Source of the DNA: Myxococcota bacterium
Lineage (GTDB): Bacteria > Myxococcota > B64-G9
Reading direction: 5' to 3'
Length of the DNA stretch: 64,000 nucleotides
Assembly: GCA_022710975.1 (NCBI GenBank)
Contig: JAKLGA010000020.1
Span: 1 to 64,000 of the forward strand
The notes beneath the pieces are model-generated. The model did not search any database. It worked only from the letters and a program-made list of their open reading frames with translations, and was not told where the DNA came from. The position numbers were made by a program, and so were the translations under genes. Shown here in pieces: positions 39,783 to 51,471 of the stretch (the stretch's first letter is position 1; each line of letters opens with the position of its first letter).

Positions 39783-39900
39783 GTCCCGTGTCGCTGCGCG
39801 CCACGGGACAAGCAGGACTTTCAGCGCGCCTTCGGCGCTCGAAAGTCCTGTCTTCGCCCTGGCAGGATTCTCTGCGCGCCTTCGGCGCTTGAGAATCCTG
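39783..39900 (+). terminator. Three consecutive large hairpins
   Basis: Hairpin 1 is GTCCCGTG (39783-39790) with CACGGGAC (39802-39809). Hairpin 2 is CAGGACTTTC (39813-39822) with GAAAGTCCTG (39841-39850), extended by inner AGCGC/GCGCT. Hairpin 3 is CAGGATTCTC (39863-39872) with GAGAATCCTG (39891-39900), extended by inner GCGC/GCGC. Hairpins 2 and 3 share the loop region GCGCGCCTTCGGCGCT, while their outer stems differ in sequence but not in pairing. They lie between converging genes and probably end transcription from both sides. Confidence 0.65.
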
Positions 39901-39913
39901 CGGGCTCGAATTG

Positions 39914-40099
39914 CTAGCAGGTGCCGACGAAGGGGTAGCGCCGGTCGATGTCCAGCGCGAGCAGCCGGTCGAAGAGCGCGTCCACCACGTGGTCCACGTC
40001 GATGTCGGCCTCCAGCACACCGCGGGAGCGCAGCTCCTGGTCTGGCCTATCCCACAGCTTCAGGGCTTCCTTGAAGCAAGCAGCGTCGGATTTGGGCAT
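39914..40099 (-). CDS. Small acidic protein, 61 aa
   Basis: The ATG at 40099 is preceded by CGGAGG with 5 nt spacing. The peptide begins MPKSDAACFKEALKLWDRPDQEL and is helical and acidic, with DIDVDHVVDALFDRLLALDIDRRYPF in the second half and no membrane segment. The upstream region carries a well-formed promoter overlapped by a palindrome, so expression is likely regulated. The family is not recognised; the size and regulation would suit a small regulator or antitoxin-like protein, but no partner toxin is present. Confidence 0.6.
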   Translation of the reverse strand: MPKSDAACFKEALKLWDRPDQELRSRGVLEADIDVDHVVDALFDRLLALDIDRRYPFVGTC

Positions 40100-40111
40100 G
40101 GTCGCCTCCGT

Positions 40112-40157
40112 GGTGGCATCTGTACATACATGTAGTACATAATGCCACCCGTGGCAA
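40112..40157 (-). promoter_or_regulatory. Promoter with overlapping palindromic operator
   Basis: On the minus strand TTGCCA (40157-40152), 17 bp, TACATG (40134-40129). The -10 region lies in TGTACATACATGTAGTACA (40121-40139), which has inverted arms TGTAC/GTACA. Outer arms GGTGGCAT (40112-40119) and ATGCCACC (40142-40149) form a second inverted pair around the same centre. The AT-rich core stands out in GC-rich surroundings. Confidence 0.6.
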
Positions 40158-40170
40158 AAAAACGACCGCC

Positions 40171-40725
40171 CTACTTCCAATTCGCCGTGATGATTGAGAA
40201 CTTTGCGCCCTTGGCCTTGGACTTGGTCACCTCGACATGCATGCTCTCGGCCCCGCTCAGCTCGAGCGCCCGCTCGATCCAGCCCGCGATGCGGTGGTCG
40301 ATGAGCTCGCTTGGCTCCGGGAACTCGACGAAGTGCAGCACCACCCGCTCGCGGCTCTTCTCCGCCACCTCGACCCGGGCCGGCCGGTAGTACAGCCCGA
40401 GCAGCACGCCCGCTCGGCCGATGATGAACGAGGTCTGTCCGAAGCGGATGAACAGGCGGTACAGCCCGCGCAGCCCGAGATCCGCGCTGAAGCGCCCCAG
40501 CTCCCACGCCCCGCGCAGATCCTTGTCGAAGAAGAGCGCGCACATCTCGCGCGTGGGCTCGACGAAGGCCTCCCGCAGCGGGTACCAGGTGTTGTCCATG
40601 ATGGGGGCCGCGAACAGTCGCCGGGAAGGCTCGGAGAGCTTCCCGATCCACTCCCCATAGCGCCCCGGGAACCGCTTCTGGATGAACAACGGCGTGGTCT
40701 TGACCGCTGAGCCCTTGACTTCCAC
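40171..40725 (-). CDS. DUF2378/TIGR02265-like family protein, 184 aa
   Basis: The protein begins MEVKGSAVKTTPLFIQKRFPGRYGEWI and holds WYPLREAFVEPTREMCALFF, GAWELGRFSADLGLRGLYRLFIRFGQ and ELIDHRIAGWIERALELSGAESMHVEVTKSKAKG. This pattern matches the family of about 180-residue proteins abundant in myxobacteria and relatives (DUF2378-like); their fold may resemble heme-NO-binding or V4R-type ligand domains. The function is unknown. The GTG start at 40725 has a weak G-rich ribosome site. It lies upstream of, and in the same direction as, the small operator-controlled gene, but that gene has its own promoter. Confidence 0.65.
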   Translation of the reverse strand: MEVKGSAVKTTPLFIQKRFPGRYGEWIGKLSEPSRRLFAAPIMDNTWYPLREAFVEPTREMCALFFDKDLRGAWELGRFSADLGLRGLYRLFIRFGQTSFIIGRAGVLLGLYYRPARVEVAEKSRERVVLHFVEFPEPSELIDHRIAGWIERALELSGAESMHVEVTKSKAKGAKFSIITANWK

Positions 40726-40801
40726 GGCGCCCCCTGATCAGCCGCATGGTGGCACGGCCGCCCGCCCGCTGGCAAGCCAGCCCGAGGGCGCGCCTCGCCG
40801 C

Positions 40802-40830
40802 TTGCGGGGCCCCGTCCGCTGGGATAGCGT
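40802..40830 (+). promoter_or_regulatory. Sigma70-type promoter
   Basis: TTGCGG (40802-40807), 17 bp, TAGCGT (40825-40830), 18 bp before the kinase ATG and its GGGGAGG ribosome site. Confidence 0.45.
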
Positions 40831-40848
40831 GGCCCGGGGAGGCCGGAC

Positions 40849-43800
40849 ATGCTCGAGGGCGAACAGATCCTGTTCGCGGTCTACGCGGTGCAGCTCGGGT
40901 TCGCCACGCCCGCGCAGGTGTCCGAGGCCGCCTCCTCGACCGGCACCCAACCCTCCCGCAGCCTGGCCGAGCGGCTGGTGGCGGCCGGCGTGCTGACCCG
41001 GGAGCAGCAGGTGCTCGTCCAGCGCCGGGTAGCCCGGCACCTGGGCGACGAGACCTCCACGCTCGCCACGCCCTCCCCCTCGGTGCGGGCCGGCGCCCCG
41101 GCCGCCCCCGCGCCCGACGAGCATCGGCCCACGGTGGATCTGCTGGTGCCCTCGAGCGCCACCTCGGTGGACCGGCCGCCGGGCGACGGCCAGGCCAGCC
41201 GTCCCGCGCCCAGCCTGCCCGGGGCCACGGCCGAGGCGCTGGCCGACGAGAGCGACCAGCGCATCGCGGTCCAGCAGGCCGGGCGCTACACCGTGCAGAA
41301 GGTGCACGCCCGCGGGGGGCAGGCCCGCATCCTGCTGGCCTTCGACGAGCACGTGGGCCGCGACGTGGCCATCAAGGAGTTCTACCTGGACGCGGCGGAC
41401 GAGGAGGGCTCGTGGCCCTCCTCCTCGGGCGCCTCCTCGCGCCAGCTCTCGTCCCCCGGCCAGCTCCGCTTCCTGCGCGAGGCCCGCGTGACCGCCCAGC
41501 TCGAGCACCCCAACATCGTCCCGGTGCACGAGCTCGGCCGCAAGGAGGACGGCACCCTCTACTACACCATGCGCTTCGTGCGCGGGCAGACCCTGGCGCG
41601 GAAGCTGAAGGGCTGCCGCAGGCTGCGCGAGCGGATGAAGCTCCTGGGCGCCTTCTGGGACGTGGCCAAGGCCATCGCCTTCGCCCACTCCCGCGGGGTG
41701 ATCCACCGTGATCTCAAGCCCGAGAACATCATGGTGGGCGAGTTCGGCGAGACCGTGCTGCTCGACTGGGGCGTGGCCAAGGTGCACGGCAAGAAGGACA
41801 TCCGCGCCCGGGAGATCGCCCGCGAGCTGCAGCTGCTGCAGGAGAGCTCCCCGGGCCGCACCGCGGCGGGCACGGCCATCGGCACGCCCTCCTACATGAG
41901 CCCGGAGCAGGCCCGCGGGCAGATCGACGACATCGACGAGCGCTCCGACGTGTGGGGCCTGGGCGCGGTGCTGTACGAGCTGCTGACCGGGCGCCCGCCG
42001 TTCAAGGCCGAGACGGCCATGGAGACCATCATGCAGGTGGGCGAGGCGGCCCTCCCGCCGGTGCGCTCCCTGTGCCCCGAGGCGCCGCCGGAGCTGGCGG
42101 CCGTGGCCGAGAAGGCCCTGCGGCGCGACAAGCGAGAGCGCTACCAGAGCGCGCTCGAGCTGTCGGAGGAGGTCGGCGCCTACATGACCGGCGGCCGGGT
42201 GCAGGCCTACGCCTACTCCTCGTGGGAGCTGCTGCGCCGCTTCGCCTCCAAGAACCGGGCGGTCATGCTGGCCGGCCTGCTGCTGCTGGTGGTCATCCTG
42301 GGCTCGCTGGTGGCGGTGTCCGTGCTGCTCACCTCCGAGACCCGCGCCCGCAAGGGGGCCGAGCAGGCCGAGCGGGCGGCGGTGACCGCGCGGGCCGAGG
42401 AGGCGGCCGGCCGCCGCCTGGCCTCCTTCCACCTCGCCCAGGCCTACGCCGAGAAGGCCGATCGGGTGCAGGCCGAGCGCCGCACCGGGCCGGCCGCGGC
42501 CTTCGCCGCCGCCAGCCTGCTGCACAACCCCGCCCAGCCCCGGGGCCTGCAGCACGACCCCGGCTTCGCCGCCGGGCACCCCGAGGCGCACGCCCTGCGC
42601 GTGGCGGCCGCCTCGATCCTCTACCGCCTGGGCTTCGAGCCCGGCCTGAGGCTGGAGCGCAGCCTGACCGCCGGCGAGGCGCTGACCGCGGTGGCCTTCT
42701 CCCCGGACGGCGCCGAGGTGGCCGCCGCCTGCTTCGACCACCGGGTGTGGCTGTGGCCCGCGCAGGGCGGCGCCCCGCGCCAGCTCCAGGGCCACCTGGA
42801 TCAGGTCCTCAGCCTGGCCTACTCCCCGGACGGCCGCTGGCTGGCCAGCGGCGGCCGCGACGGGCGGGTGATCCTGTGGGACCGCGCCCGGGCCGAGCCC
42901 CAGCGCGTCCTGCCCGCCCACCGCGGGCCGACCAAGGCCGTGGCCTTCTCCCCCGACGGGGTGACCCTCGCCAGCGCCGGCCAGGACGGGGCGCTCAAGC
43001 TGTGGGCGCTCCACGGGGACGACACGCCCCGCGAGCTGGAGCGCCTGGGGCCCGAACTGGAGACCGTGGCCTTCTCCCCGGACGGCGCGAGCCTGGCCGC
43101 GGGCGGCGCGGACGGCGCCCTGGCCCTGTGGGAGCTACGGCGCGGGCGGGTGCGCGACAGGCTGCGCGGGCACCAGGAGCGCGTCATGGTGCTCGCTTTC
43201 TCGCCCGACGGACGGCTGCTGGCCTCGGGCGGCAAGATCGGCGAGCTGCGGCTGTGGGAGCCGGCCCGGGGCCGGGCCAGGGGTCGGCTCGAGGGCCACA
43301 GCGACGGCGTCCTGGGCCTGGCCTTCTCGCCCGACGGACGGCTGCTGGCCTCCACGGGCTACGACCGCACGCTGCGGCTGTGGGCCCTGGACGGCGCGCG
43401 CCACCTGATCACCTGCGACGCCCACCCTGCCTACGTGATGGGGGTGGCCTTCTCCCCCGACGGCCAGCGGCTGGCGACCGCCGGCTACGATCGCGGCGTC
43501 AGGCTGTGGAGCTGGCAGCCGGGCCGGGCGCTGCAGCGCTTCGCGGGGCACGGCGACACGGTCTACACCGTGCGCCGCTCGCCCGACGGGCTCCGGCTGG
43601 CCACCGGCGGCTGGGATCTGTCCGTCCGCACCTGGGAGGCGGGCAGCGGGAAACCGCTGCGCACCCTGACCGGCCACACCCAGGTGGTCGAGAGCGCCGT
43701 GTGGAGCCCGGACGGCGCCCGGCTGGCCTCGACCAGCCGTGATCGCAGCGTGCGCCTGTGGGACGCGGCCTCCGGGCAGGCGCTGCGCGTGCTCCTGGGC

Positions 43801-44502
43801 CACGAGGACGAGGTGCACGGCGCCGAGTTCTCCCCGGACGGCGCGCGGCTCGCCACCGCCAGCTCCGACCGCAGCGTGCGCCTGTGGGATCCCCAGACCG
43901 GTGCGCAGCTCGAGGTCCTGCGGGGCCACGAGGGCAAGGTGGACAACGTGGCCTTCTCGCCCGACGGGCGCCTGCTGGCCTCGGCCAGCTCCGATCGCAG
44001 CGTGCGCCTGTGGGACGCGCGCACCGGCGAGCAGGTGCGCGTGCTGGGCGGGCACACGGACTGGATCTCCGGGGTGGCCTTCTCCCCGGACGGCGCGCGC
44101 CTGGCCAGCTCGGGCAAGGACGGCCTGGCCATCGTCTGGGACGCCACCAACGGCCGGCAGCTCTTCCGCCTCCAGGGGCACACCGAGTGGGCCAACTCGG
44201 TGCGCTTCTCCCCGGACGGCAAGCTGCTCGCCACCGCCAGCGACGATCGCAGCGTGCGGCTGTGGTCGGCGGCCACGGGCGACGCGCTGCTCACCATCCA
44301 GGCCAGCAGCGAGGTGGTGGCCATCGAGTTCTCGGCGGACAGCCGCGCGCTGCTGGTGGGAGACGGCGCGGAGGTGCGCGCCTACCCCGTCGAGCTCACC
44401 TTCCTCGACGCCGACCCGCGCGAGCTCCTGGAGGCCGCCGAGCGCCGGGCGGGGCTGCGGGTCGCGGGCTTCGGGCTGGCCCCCGCCGATGGACCGCCCT
44501 GA
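40849..44502 (+). CDS. Ser/Thr protein kinase with 14 WD40 repeats, 1217 aa
   Basis: The N-terminal 140 residues are a helical domain and Pro/Ala-rich linker. The kinase (about 145-450) has GRDVAIKEFYLD (ATP lysine), HRDLKPENIMVGE (catalytic loop), LLDWGVAK (DWG instead of DFG) and GTPSYMSPEQARG. One membrane helix follows (AVMLAGLLLLVVILGSLVAVSVLL, about 474-497), then a coiled segment. The C-terminal part has fourteen WD40 units marked by (A/R/E)FSPDG..LA, the last being degenerate (FSADSRALL). That is enough for two seven-bladed propellers, or one open double ring. The sensor domain would lie outside the cytoplasm. It overlaps the next gene by 14 bp. Confidence 0.9.
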   Translation: MLEGEQILFAVYAVQLGFATPAQVSEAASSTGTQPSRSLAERLVAAGVLTREQQVLVQRRVARHLGDETSTLATPSPSVRAGAPAAPAPDEHRPTVDLLVPSSATSVDRPPGDGQASRPAPSLPGATAEALADESDQRIAVQQAGRYTVQKVHARGGQARILLAFDEHVGRDVAIKEFYLDAADEEGSWPSSSGASSRQLSSPGQLRFLREARVTAQLEHPNIVPVHELGRKEDGTLYYTMRFVRGQTLARKLKGCRRLRERMKLLGAFWDVAKAIAFAHSRGVIHRDLKPENIMVGEFGETVLLDWGVAKVHGKKDIRAREIARELQLLQESSPGRTAAGTAIGTPSYMSPEQARGQIDDIDERSDVWGLGAVLYELLTGRPPFKAETAMETIMQVGEAALPPVRSLCPEAPPELAAVAEKALRRDKRERYQSALELSEEVGAYMTGGRVQAYAYSSWELLRRFASKNRAVMLAGLLLLVVILGSLVAVSVLLTSETRARKGAEQAERAAVTARAEEAAGRRLASFHLAQAYAEKADRVQAERRTGPAAAFAAASLLHNPAQPRGLQHDPGFAAGHPEAHALRVAAASILYRLGFEPGLRLERSLTAGEALTAVAFSPDGAEVAAACFDHRVWLWPAQGGAPRQLQGHLDQVLSLAYSPDGRWLASGGRDGRVILWDRARAEPQRVLPAHRGPTKAVAFSPDGVTLASAGQDGALKLWALHGDDTPRELERLGPELETVAFSPDGASLAAGGADGALALWELRRGRVRDRLRGHQERVMVLAFSPDGRLLASGGKIGELRLWEPARGRARGRLEGHSDGVLGLAFSPDGRLLASTGYDRTLRLWALDGARHLITCDAHPAYVMGVAFSPDGQRLATAGYDRGVRLWSWQPGRALQRFAGHGDTVYTVRRSPDGLRLATGGWDLSVRTWEAGSGKPLRTLTGHTQVVESAVWSPDGARLASTSRDRSVRLWDAASGQALRVLLGHEDEVHGAEFSPDGARLATASSDRSVRLWDPQTGAQLEVLRGHEGKVDNVAFSPDGRLLASASSDRSVRLWDARTGEQVRVLGGHTDWISGVAFSPDGARLASSGKDGLAIVWDATNGRQLFRLQGHTEWANSVRFSPDGKLLATASDDRSVRLWSAATGDALLTIQASSEVVAIEFSADSRALLVGDGAEVRAYPVELTFLDADPRELLEAAERRAGLRVAGFGLAPADGPP

Positions 44503-45469
44503 GCCAGCGCGCTTCCCGGGCGGCGGCCGCTACCACCGCCTGGCCCCGGCGCTCGCCGCCCGTTTCGGCGCGCCCGTGCGCCGGGTGGTGCTGCGGGCCG
44601 GCTTCGGCTGCCCGAACCGCGACGGCCGCCTGGGCCAGGCCGGCTGCGCCTTCTGCTCGCCGCTCGCCCTGATCCCGCGCCATGGCCCGCCCGCGGAGGC
44701 CGGGCTCGAGGCCCAGCTCGAGCACGCCCTGGCGCGCAACCTCCGCCGGCACGGCGCCCGGCTGGCGGTGGCGTACTTCCAGGACGGCACGGCCACCGAC
44801 GGGCCGCCCGCGCGGCTGCGAGCGCTCTTCGATCTGGCCCTCGCTCCGGCGCGCGTGGTGGCGCTGGCGGTGGGCACCCGCCCGGACTGCCTGCCGCCCG
44901 AGGTGCTCGCGCTGCTCGCGGAGCTCGGCCAGCGGCACGCGAAACCCATCTGGCTCGATCTCGGGCTGCAGCTCGCGGACGACGCGCTGCTGGCTGGCGT
45001 CCAGCGCGGGCACGGCGTGGCCGCGTTCGAGGACGCCGTCGGGCGCGCCCACGCGGCGGGCCTCGAGGTGGTGGCGCACGTGATCCTGGACCTGCCCGGC
45101 GCCGAGGAGCGCCACCGCGAGGCGACCGCAGCGTGCCTCAACCGGCTCCGGGTGGAGGGAGTCAAGCTCCACAACCTGCACGTGCTGGAGGGCACCCCGC
45201 TGGCGTCCCGGTGGAAGGCGGGTGAGGTCGCGCTCTCCACCGAGGAGCAATACGTGGACATGGCCGCCCGCTTCCTCGAGGTGCTCTCTCCGGCCACCGT
45301 GGTCCACCGCCTGACCGGCGCGGGCCCGGCCGAGCTCATGCTTGGCCCGCCCTGGTGGAGAAGAAAATCCATGATCATCAAGGAAATAGAGCTGAAGCTG
45401 GCTTCCCGCGGCAGCCGCCAGGGCCGCCTGGTGGACAGCGACCTCCGTCCCCACCAACTCGGCCCTTGA
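44489..45469 (+). CDS. TIGR01212-like (YhcC) radical SAM protein, 326 aa
   Basis: The sequence GGRYHRLAPAL, then AGFGCPNRDGRLGQAGCAFC, matches the YhcC-type radical SAM family, in which the cluster Cys are spaced C...CxFC. AYFQDGTATDG, GTRPDCLP and WLDLGLQ with HGVAAFEDAV also fit the family. VVAHVILDLPGAEE and VEGVKLHNLHVLEGTPLA are conserved further on. The substrate is unknown. The ATG at 44489 lies inside the end of the kinase gene (14 bp overlap), so translation may be coupled. Confidence 0.85.
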   Translation: MDRPEPARFPGGGRYHRLAPALAARFGAPVRRVVLRAGFGCPNRDGRLGQAGCAFCSPLALIPRHGPPAEAGLEAQLEHALARNLRRHGARLAVAYFQDGTATDGPPARLRALFDLALAPARVVALAVGTRPDCLPPEVLALLAELGQRHAKPIWLDLGLQLADDALLAGVQRGHGVAAFEDAVGRAHAAGLEVVAHVILDLPGAEERHREATAACLNRLRVEGVKLHNLHVLEGTPLASRWKAGEVALSTEEQYVDMAARFLEVLSPATVVHRLTGAGPAELMLGPPWWRRKSMIIKEIELKLASRGSRQGRLVDSDLRPHQLGP

Positions 45470-45494
45470 CGCAGAGCGTACGAGGTGACATGTT
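45466..45494 (+). promoter_or_regulatory. Possible sigma70-type promoter for the efflux genes
   Basis: TTGACG (45466-45471), 17 bp, CATGTT (45489-45494). The -35 is good but the -10 is poor. It overlaps the last bases of the radical SAM gene and lies 60 bp before the adaptor gene. Confidence 0.4.
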
Positions 45495-45554
45495 TGCTTC
45501 GCACAATGGCTTCCGAGCGGTAAGTAAACAAACCGCCGGAGCCTGGAGGACGGC

Positions 45555-46469
45555 ATGCGGACCGCTAGCACGGGGACCTGGTGGGCGCTGGGAGTGGGGA
45601 TCGCAGGGCTGCTCCTGGGCGGCTGCAGGGACTCTCAAGCCACTGAAAACAAGGTCGAATCAAGTCCAATCGCGGACGAGGCGCCCGCGGCCGTGGCCCC
45701 GCTCCAGGCCGAGGTGGCCCCGGCCCCGGTCGCGAGGTCCCTGGAGTTCACCGGCACGGCCCGGGCCGCCCGGACCTCCCCCCTGTCCGCCAAGGTCGGC
45801 GGCATCCTGCGGAAGCTCCTGGTGCGCGAGGGCGAACGGGTCACCCAGGGCCAGCCGCTGTGCGTCATCGACCCCACCGACATGCTGCTGCGCTCCGAGG
45901 CCGCCATGGTGGCCCACGCCCAGGCCCAGGAGGGGCTGGCCAACGCGCGCGCCGACCTCGAGCGGGCCGAGAAGCTGCACGGCTCCAAGGCGCTGTCCGA
46001 CACCATGCTGCAGAAGGCCCAGCTCGGGCTCAAGCTGGCCGAGCTCGGCCTGCAGGCCGCCGAGGTGAACCTGCGCACGGTGCGCCAGGCGCTCGCCGAC
46101 ACCAAGCTGAAGGCGCCCTTCGCCGGCGTGGTCAGCAAGGTGATGGCCGAGGAGGGCCAGATGATCACCAGCATGCCGCTCACGGTGATCATGGTGCTGG
46201 TGGACACCGACACCCTGGAGGTGCGCGTGCCCGTGCCCGAGCGCGATCTGCAGAAGGTCAAGGCGGGCATGGCGGTCACCGTGTCCTTGCCCTCGGTCCA
46301 GGTGTCCCGCCCGGCCCGCATCGACCGCCTGACCGAGGTGGTCGATCCCATGACGCGCTCGATCGAGGCCATCATCCGCCTGGACAACCGCGAGGAGCGC
46401 CTGCCCGCGGGCCTGTTCGCCAAGGTGGTCATCCCCCTCGACGCCCCCCTGGCCGCGGCCGGGAGGTGA
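45555..46469 (+). CDS. RND efflux periplasmic adaptor (membrane fusion protein), lipoprotein, 304 aa
   Basis: The signal GIAGLLLGGC24 is a lipobox. The mature chain has the barrel-sandwich halves LSAKVGGILRKLLVREGERVTQGQPLCVID and LKAPFAGVVSKVMAEEGQMI flanking a coiled-coil hairpin (about 110-160). The beta-barrel follows (LEVRVPVPERDLQKVKAGMAVTV). This is the usual HlyD/AcrA layout but it lacks a long C-terminal membrane-proximal domain. It bridges the inner-membrane pump encoded 4 bp downstream to an outer-membrane channel, which is not in this window. Confidence 0.88.
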   Translation: MRTASTGTWWALGVGIAGLLLGGCRDSQATENKVESSPIADEAPAAVAPLQAEVAPAPVARSLEFTGTARAARTSPLSAKVGGILRKLLVREGERVTQGQPLCVIDPTDMLLRSEAAMVAHAQAQEGLANARADLERAEKLHGSKALSDTMLQKAQLGLKLAELGLQAAEVNLRTVRQALADTKLKAPFAGVVSKVMAEEGQMITSMPLTVIMVLVDTDTLEVRVPVPERDLQKVKAGMAVTVSLPSVQVSRPARIDRLTEVVDPMTRSIEAIIRLDNREERLPAGLFAKVVIPLDAPLAAAGR

Positions 46470-46473
46470 CGCC

Positions 46474-49544
<3,071 letters not shown>

Positions 49545-49554
<10 letters not shown>

Positions 49555-50387
49555 AACGCCTCGCCCACGAAGTCAGGCCGGAAGGGCGCCAGGTAGTGGC
49601 GCAGCACGGCCGCCGTGCGCGCGGCCTGGAAGCGTGGCCCGAGCGACTCGGCGAAGGCGCGCAGCGTGCGCCCCTTGGCCACGTCCTCGTCGAACAGCAG
49701 CACGCGCCGGTCCCGCCAGCGCCCCAGGTAGGCCAGATCCTCCGGCGACAGCACCGGCTCCGGATCGTCGCGCTTGAACAGCGAGAAGCGCACGAAGTAG
49801 AGCTCGGCCCCCAGCAGCTCCGCCAGGTGCAGGCCCGGCCGGATGGAGCCGTGCGCGGCGCCCACCACCAGGTCGGCGCCCCCCTGCCGGGCGCGGACAT
49901 CCCTGGCCAGGGCGGCCACGAAGCGCGGGTTGCTGGCCCGCCAGGTGTACTTGTCGCGGGTGTTGGTGAACACGAAGCCCGACAGCAGCCCGGGCAGGCG
50001 CCGGTCGAGCTCCGCCAGGCGGCCCGGCGCGGAGCGCTCCAGGCCGTGCATGGCGCGGGCCACCCGCAGCGACTCGAGGAACAGCTCGTGGGCCTCCGCG
50101 CGCGCCCGGGGCTCCACCGCCTCGGGGCGCCGGGCCTCGCGCTGGAAGTCGATGTAGCGGGTGGGGTGCAGCGGCAGGCCGAACTCGACGCAGATCTTGT
50201 AGTTGAGCAGGATGCAGGGCAGCGCCTGGGCCTCCAGGAAGAGCCGCAGGGCGTCCTCCGGGTTGGGCCGGGCCAGGCAGCGCTCGAGCGCCGAGCCCAG
50301 CTCGCCGATGAGCTCGCCCAGGCTGCGCTCGAAGGCCATGGCCTCGGGCGGCTCGTCCCAGTCCACGCTCAGCAGATCCTCGAGCAT
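49545..50387 (-). CDS. Phosphoribosyltransferase-fold protein with helical N-domain, 280 aa
   Basis: The ATG at 50387 was chosen; the open frame continues upstream without coding signal. Residues 1-120 are helical (ELIGELGSALERCLARPN, PCILLNYKICVEFGL). The C-terminal half has FVFTNTRDKYTWRA, DLVVGAAHGSIRPGLHLAELLGAELYFVRFS and RVLLFDEDVAKGRTLRAF, the last being the PRPP-binding DExxxxGxT loop. It thus resembles type I phosphoribosyltransferases. The substrate is unknown, and members of this kind may be regulatory. It is convergent with the RND pump. Confidence 0.7.
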
Positions 50388-50435
50388 CGCCCCAAGGGAA
50401 CACGGAAGCCGGCCCGCGATCAAGCCACGCGGCGC

Positions 50436-50465
50436 TTGTCGATCTCCGCCGGGCCGTGCTACCAT
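50436..50465 (+). promoter_or_regulatory. Sigma70-type promoter
   Basis: TTGTCG (50436-50441), 18 bp, TACCAT (50460-50465), 30 bp before the GTG of the PHP-domain gene. It lies just upstream of the divergent minus-strand gene. Confidence 0.5.
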
Positions 50466-50494
50466 GCGCCGCCTTTCTCGATTGGAGGCGCGAC

Positions 50495-51457
50495 GTGCTG
50501 ATCGACATCCACACCCACTCTCCGCTCACCCCGGGCGCCAGCCTGCCGCTGGCCGAGCTGGTCCAGGCCGTCAAGGCCGCGGGCCTGGACGGCTTCTGCC
50601 TGACCGACCTGCACAGCGTGGCCGGGGCGGCCGAGGCGCGCGCGCTGGCCGCCGCGGCCGGCCTGCTGGCCCTGGTGGGCTTCGAGGCCCACACGGACCG
50701 GGGGCGCTACCTGGCCTTCCTGCCCGAGCCCGAGAAGCTGCCGGCCCTCGGCAACTGGCTGCGCTTCGACGAGCGGGGCCTGGCGAGTTTCGCCTCCTTG
50801 CAGGGCGCGGTGCGCGAGCGCGGCGGCGCCCTGGTGGCGCTGCGGCCCTACGACCGCGACGTGCCCGGCGCGCCGGGCGACAAGCTGGCCCAGCTCGAGG
50901 GCATCGCGGCGGTGCTGGTGCGGAGCTCCCGCAGGACCGACCTGGCGGACGACATGGCCGAGGAGCTGACCGCGGGCCTCGGCCTGCCGGGCGTGGCCGG
51001 CTCCGGGGCCGCCACCTCGGCCGAGGGTGTCGGCCAGGTGGCCAGCCTGCTGTGCGGGCCGCTGGCGCGCGAGGCCGATCTGGTGGAGCAGCTCCGCAAG
51101 CTCAACGCCTGGCCGGTGACCATCGGCCGGGAGGAGCGCCCGCGCGAGGACGCCCGCCGCGAGCGGCCACGCGACGGGGACCGCGGCCGCGACAGGCCGC
51201 GCGGCGACGGCGACAGGGATCGCGGCCGTGAGCGTCCCCGCGGGCGGCGGGACGACCGGCCGCCCCGCCGCCGGGAGCCCGGCGAAGGCGGCCCGCCCCG
51301 GGAGGGAGCGCGTCCGCCCCGCCCGCCGCGGCCCGAGGGCGAGGCCCGGCCGGCCGGCGAGGGCGGCGACGCCCCCGCCAAGCGCCGGCGCCGCCGGCGG
51401 CGGAAGCCCGGAGAGGGCGGCGGTGGCAATCCCCCCTCGGCTGGCCCCACGGATTGA
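50495..51457 (+). CDS. PHP-domain protein with Arg/Gly/Asp-rich disordered tail, 320 aa
   Basis: GGAGG precedes the GTG at 50495. MLIDIHTHSPLTPG and GFCLTDLHS supply the HxH and D..H metal ligands of the PHP phosphoesterase fold; VGFEAHTDRGRYLAFLP gives further ligands. After about residue 215 comes a 100-residue, extremely basic and acidic tail made of RPRGDGDRDRGRERPRGRR-type repeats, ending in a KRRRRRRRKPGEGGGG segment. Such tails usually bind RNA or DNA. PHP proteins include polymerase-associated exonucleases, tRNA/RNA phosphatases and histidinol phosphatase. The tail argues for a nucleic acid substrate, by inference. Confidence 0.75.
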   Translation: MLIDIHTHSPLTPGASLPLAELVQAVKAAGLDGFCLTDLHSVAGAAEARALAAAAGLLALVGFEAHTDRGRYLAFLPEPEKLPALGNWLRFDERGLASFASLQGAVRERGGALVALRPYDRDVPGAPGDKLAQLEGIAAVLVRSSRRTDLADDMAEELTAGLGLPGVAGSGAATSAEGVGQVASLLCGPLAREADLVEQLRKLNAWPVTIGREERPREDARRERPRDGDRGRDRPRGDGDRDRGRERPRGRRDDRPPRRREPGEGGPPREGARPPRPPRPEGEARPAGEGGDAPAKRRRRRRRKPGEGGGGNPPSAGPTD

Positions 51458-51471
51458 AGCCCTTCAATGAC

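Noticed and set aside
40738-43014. A long minus-strand open frame (758 codons) opposite the kinase gene
   Set aside because: Antisense of a high-GC coding sequence; composition rich in Gly/Leu/His/Gln with no motif, and the plus strand encodes a recognisable kinase and WD40 repeats.
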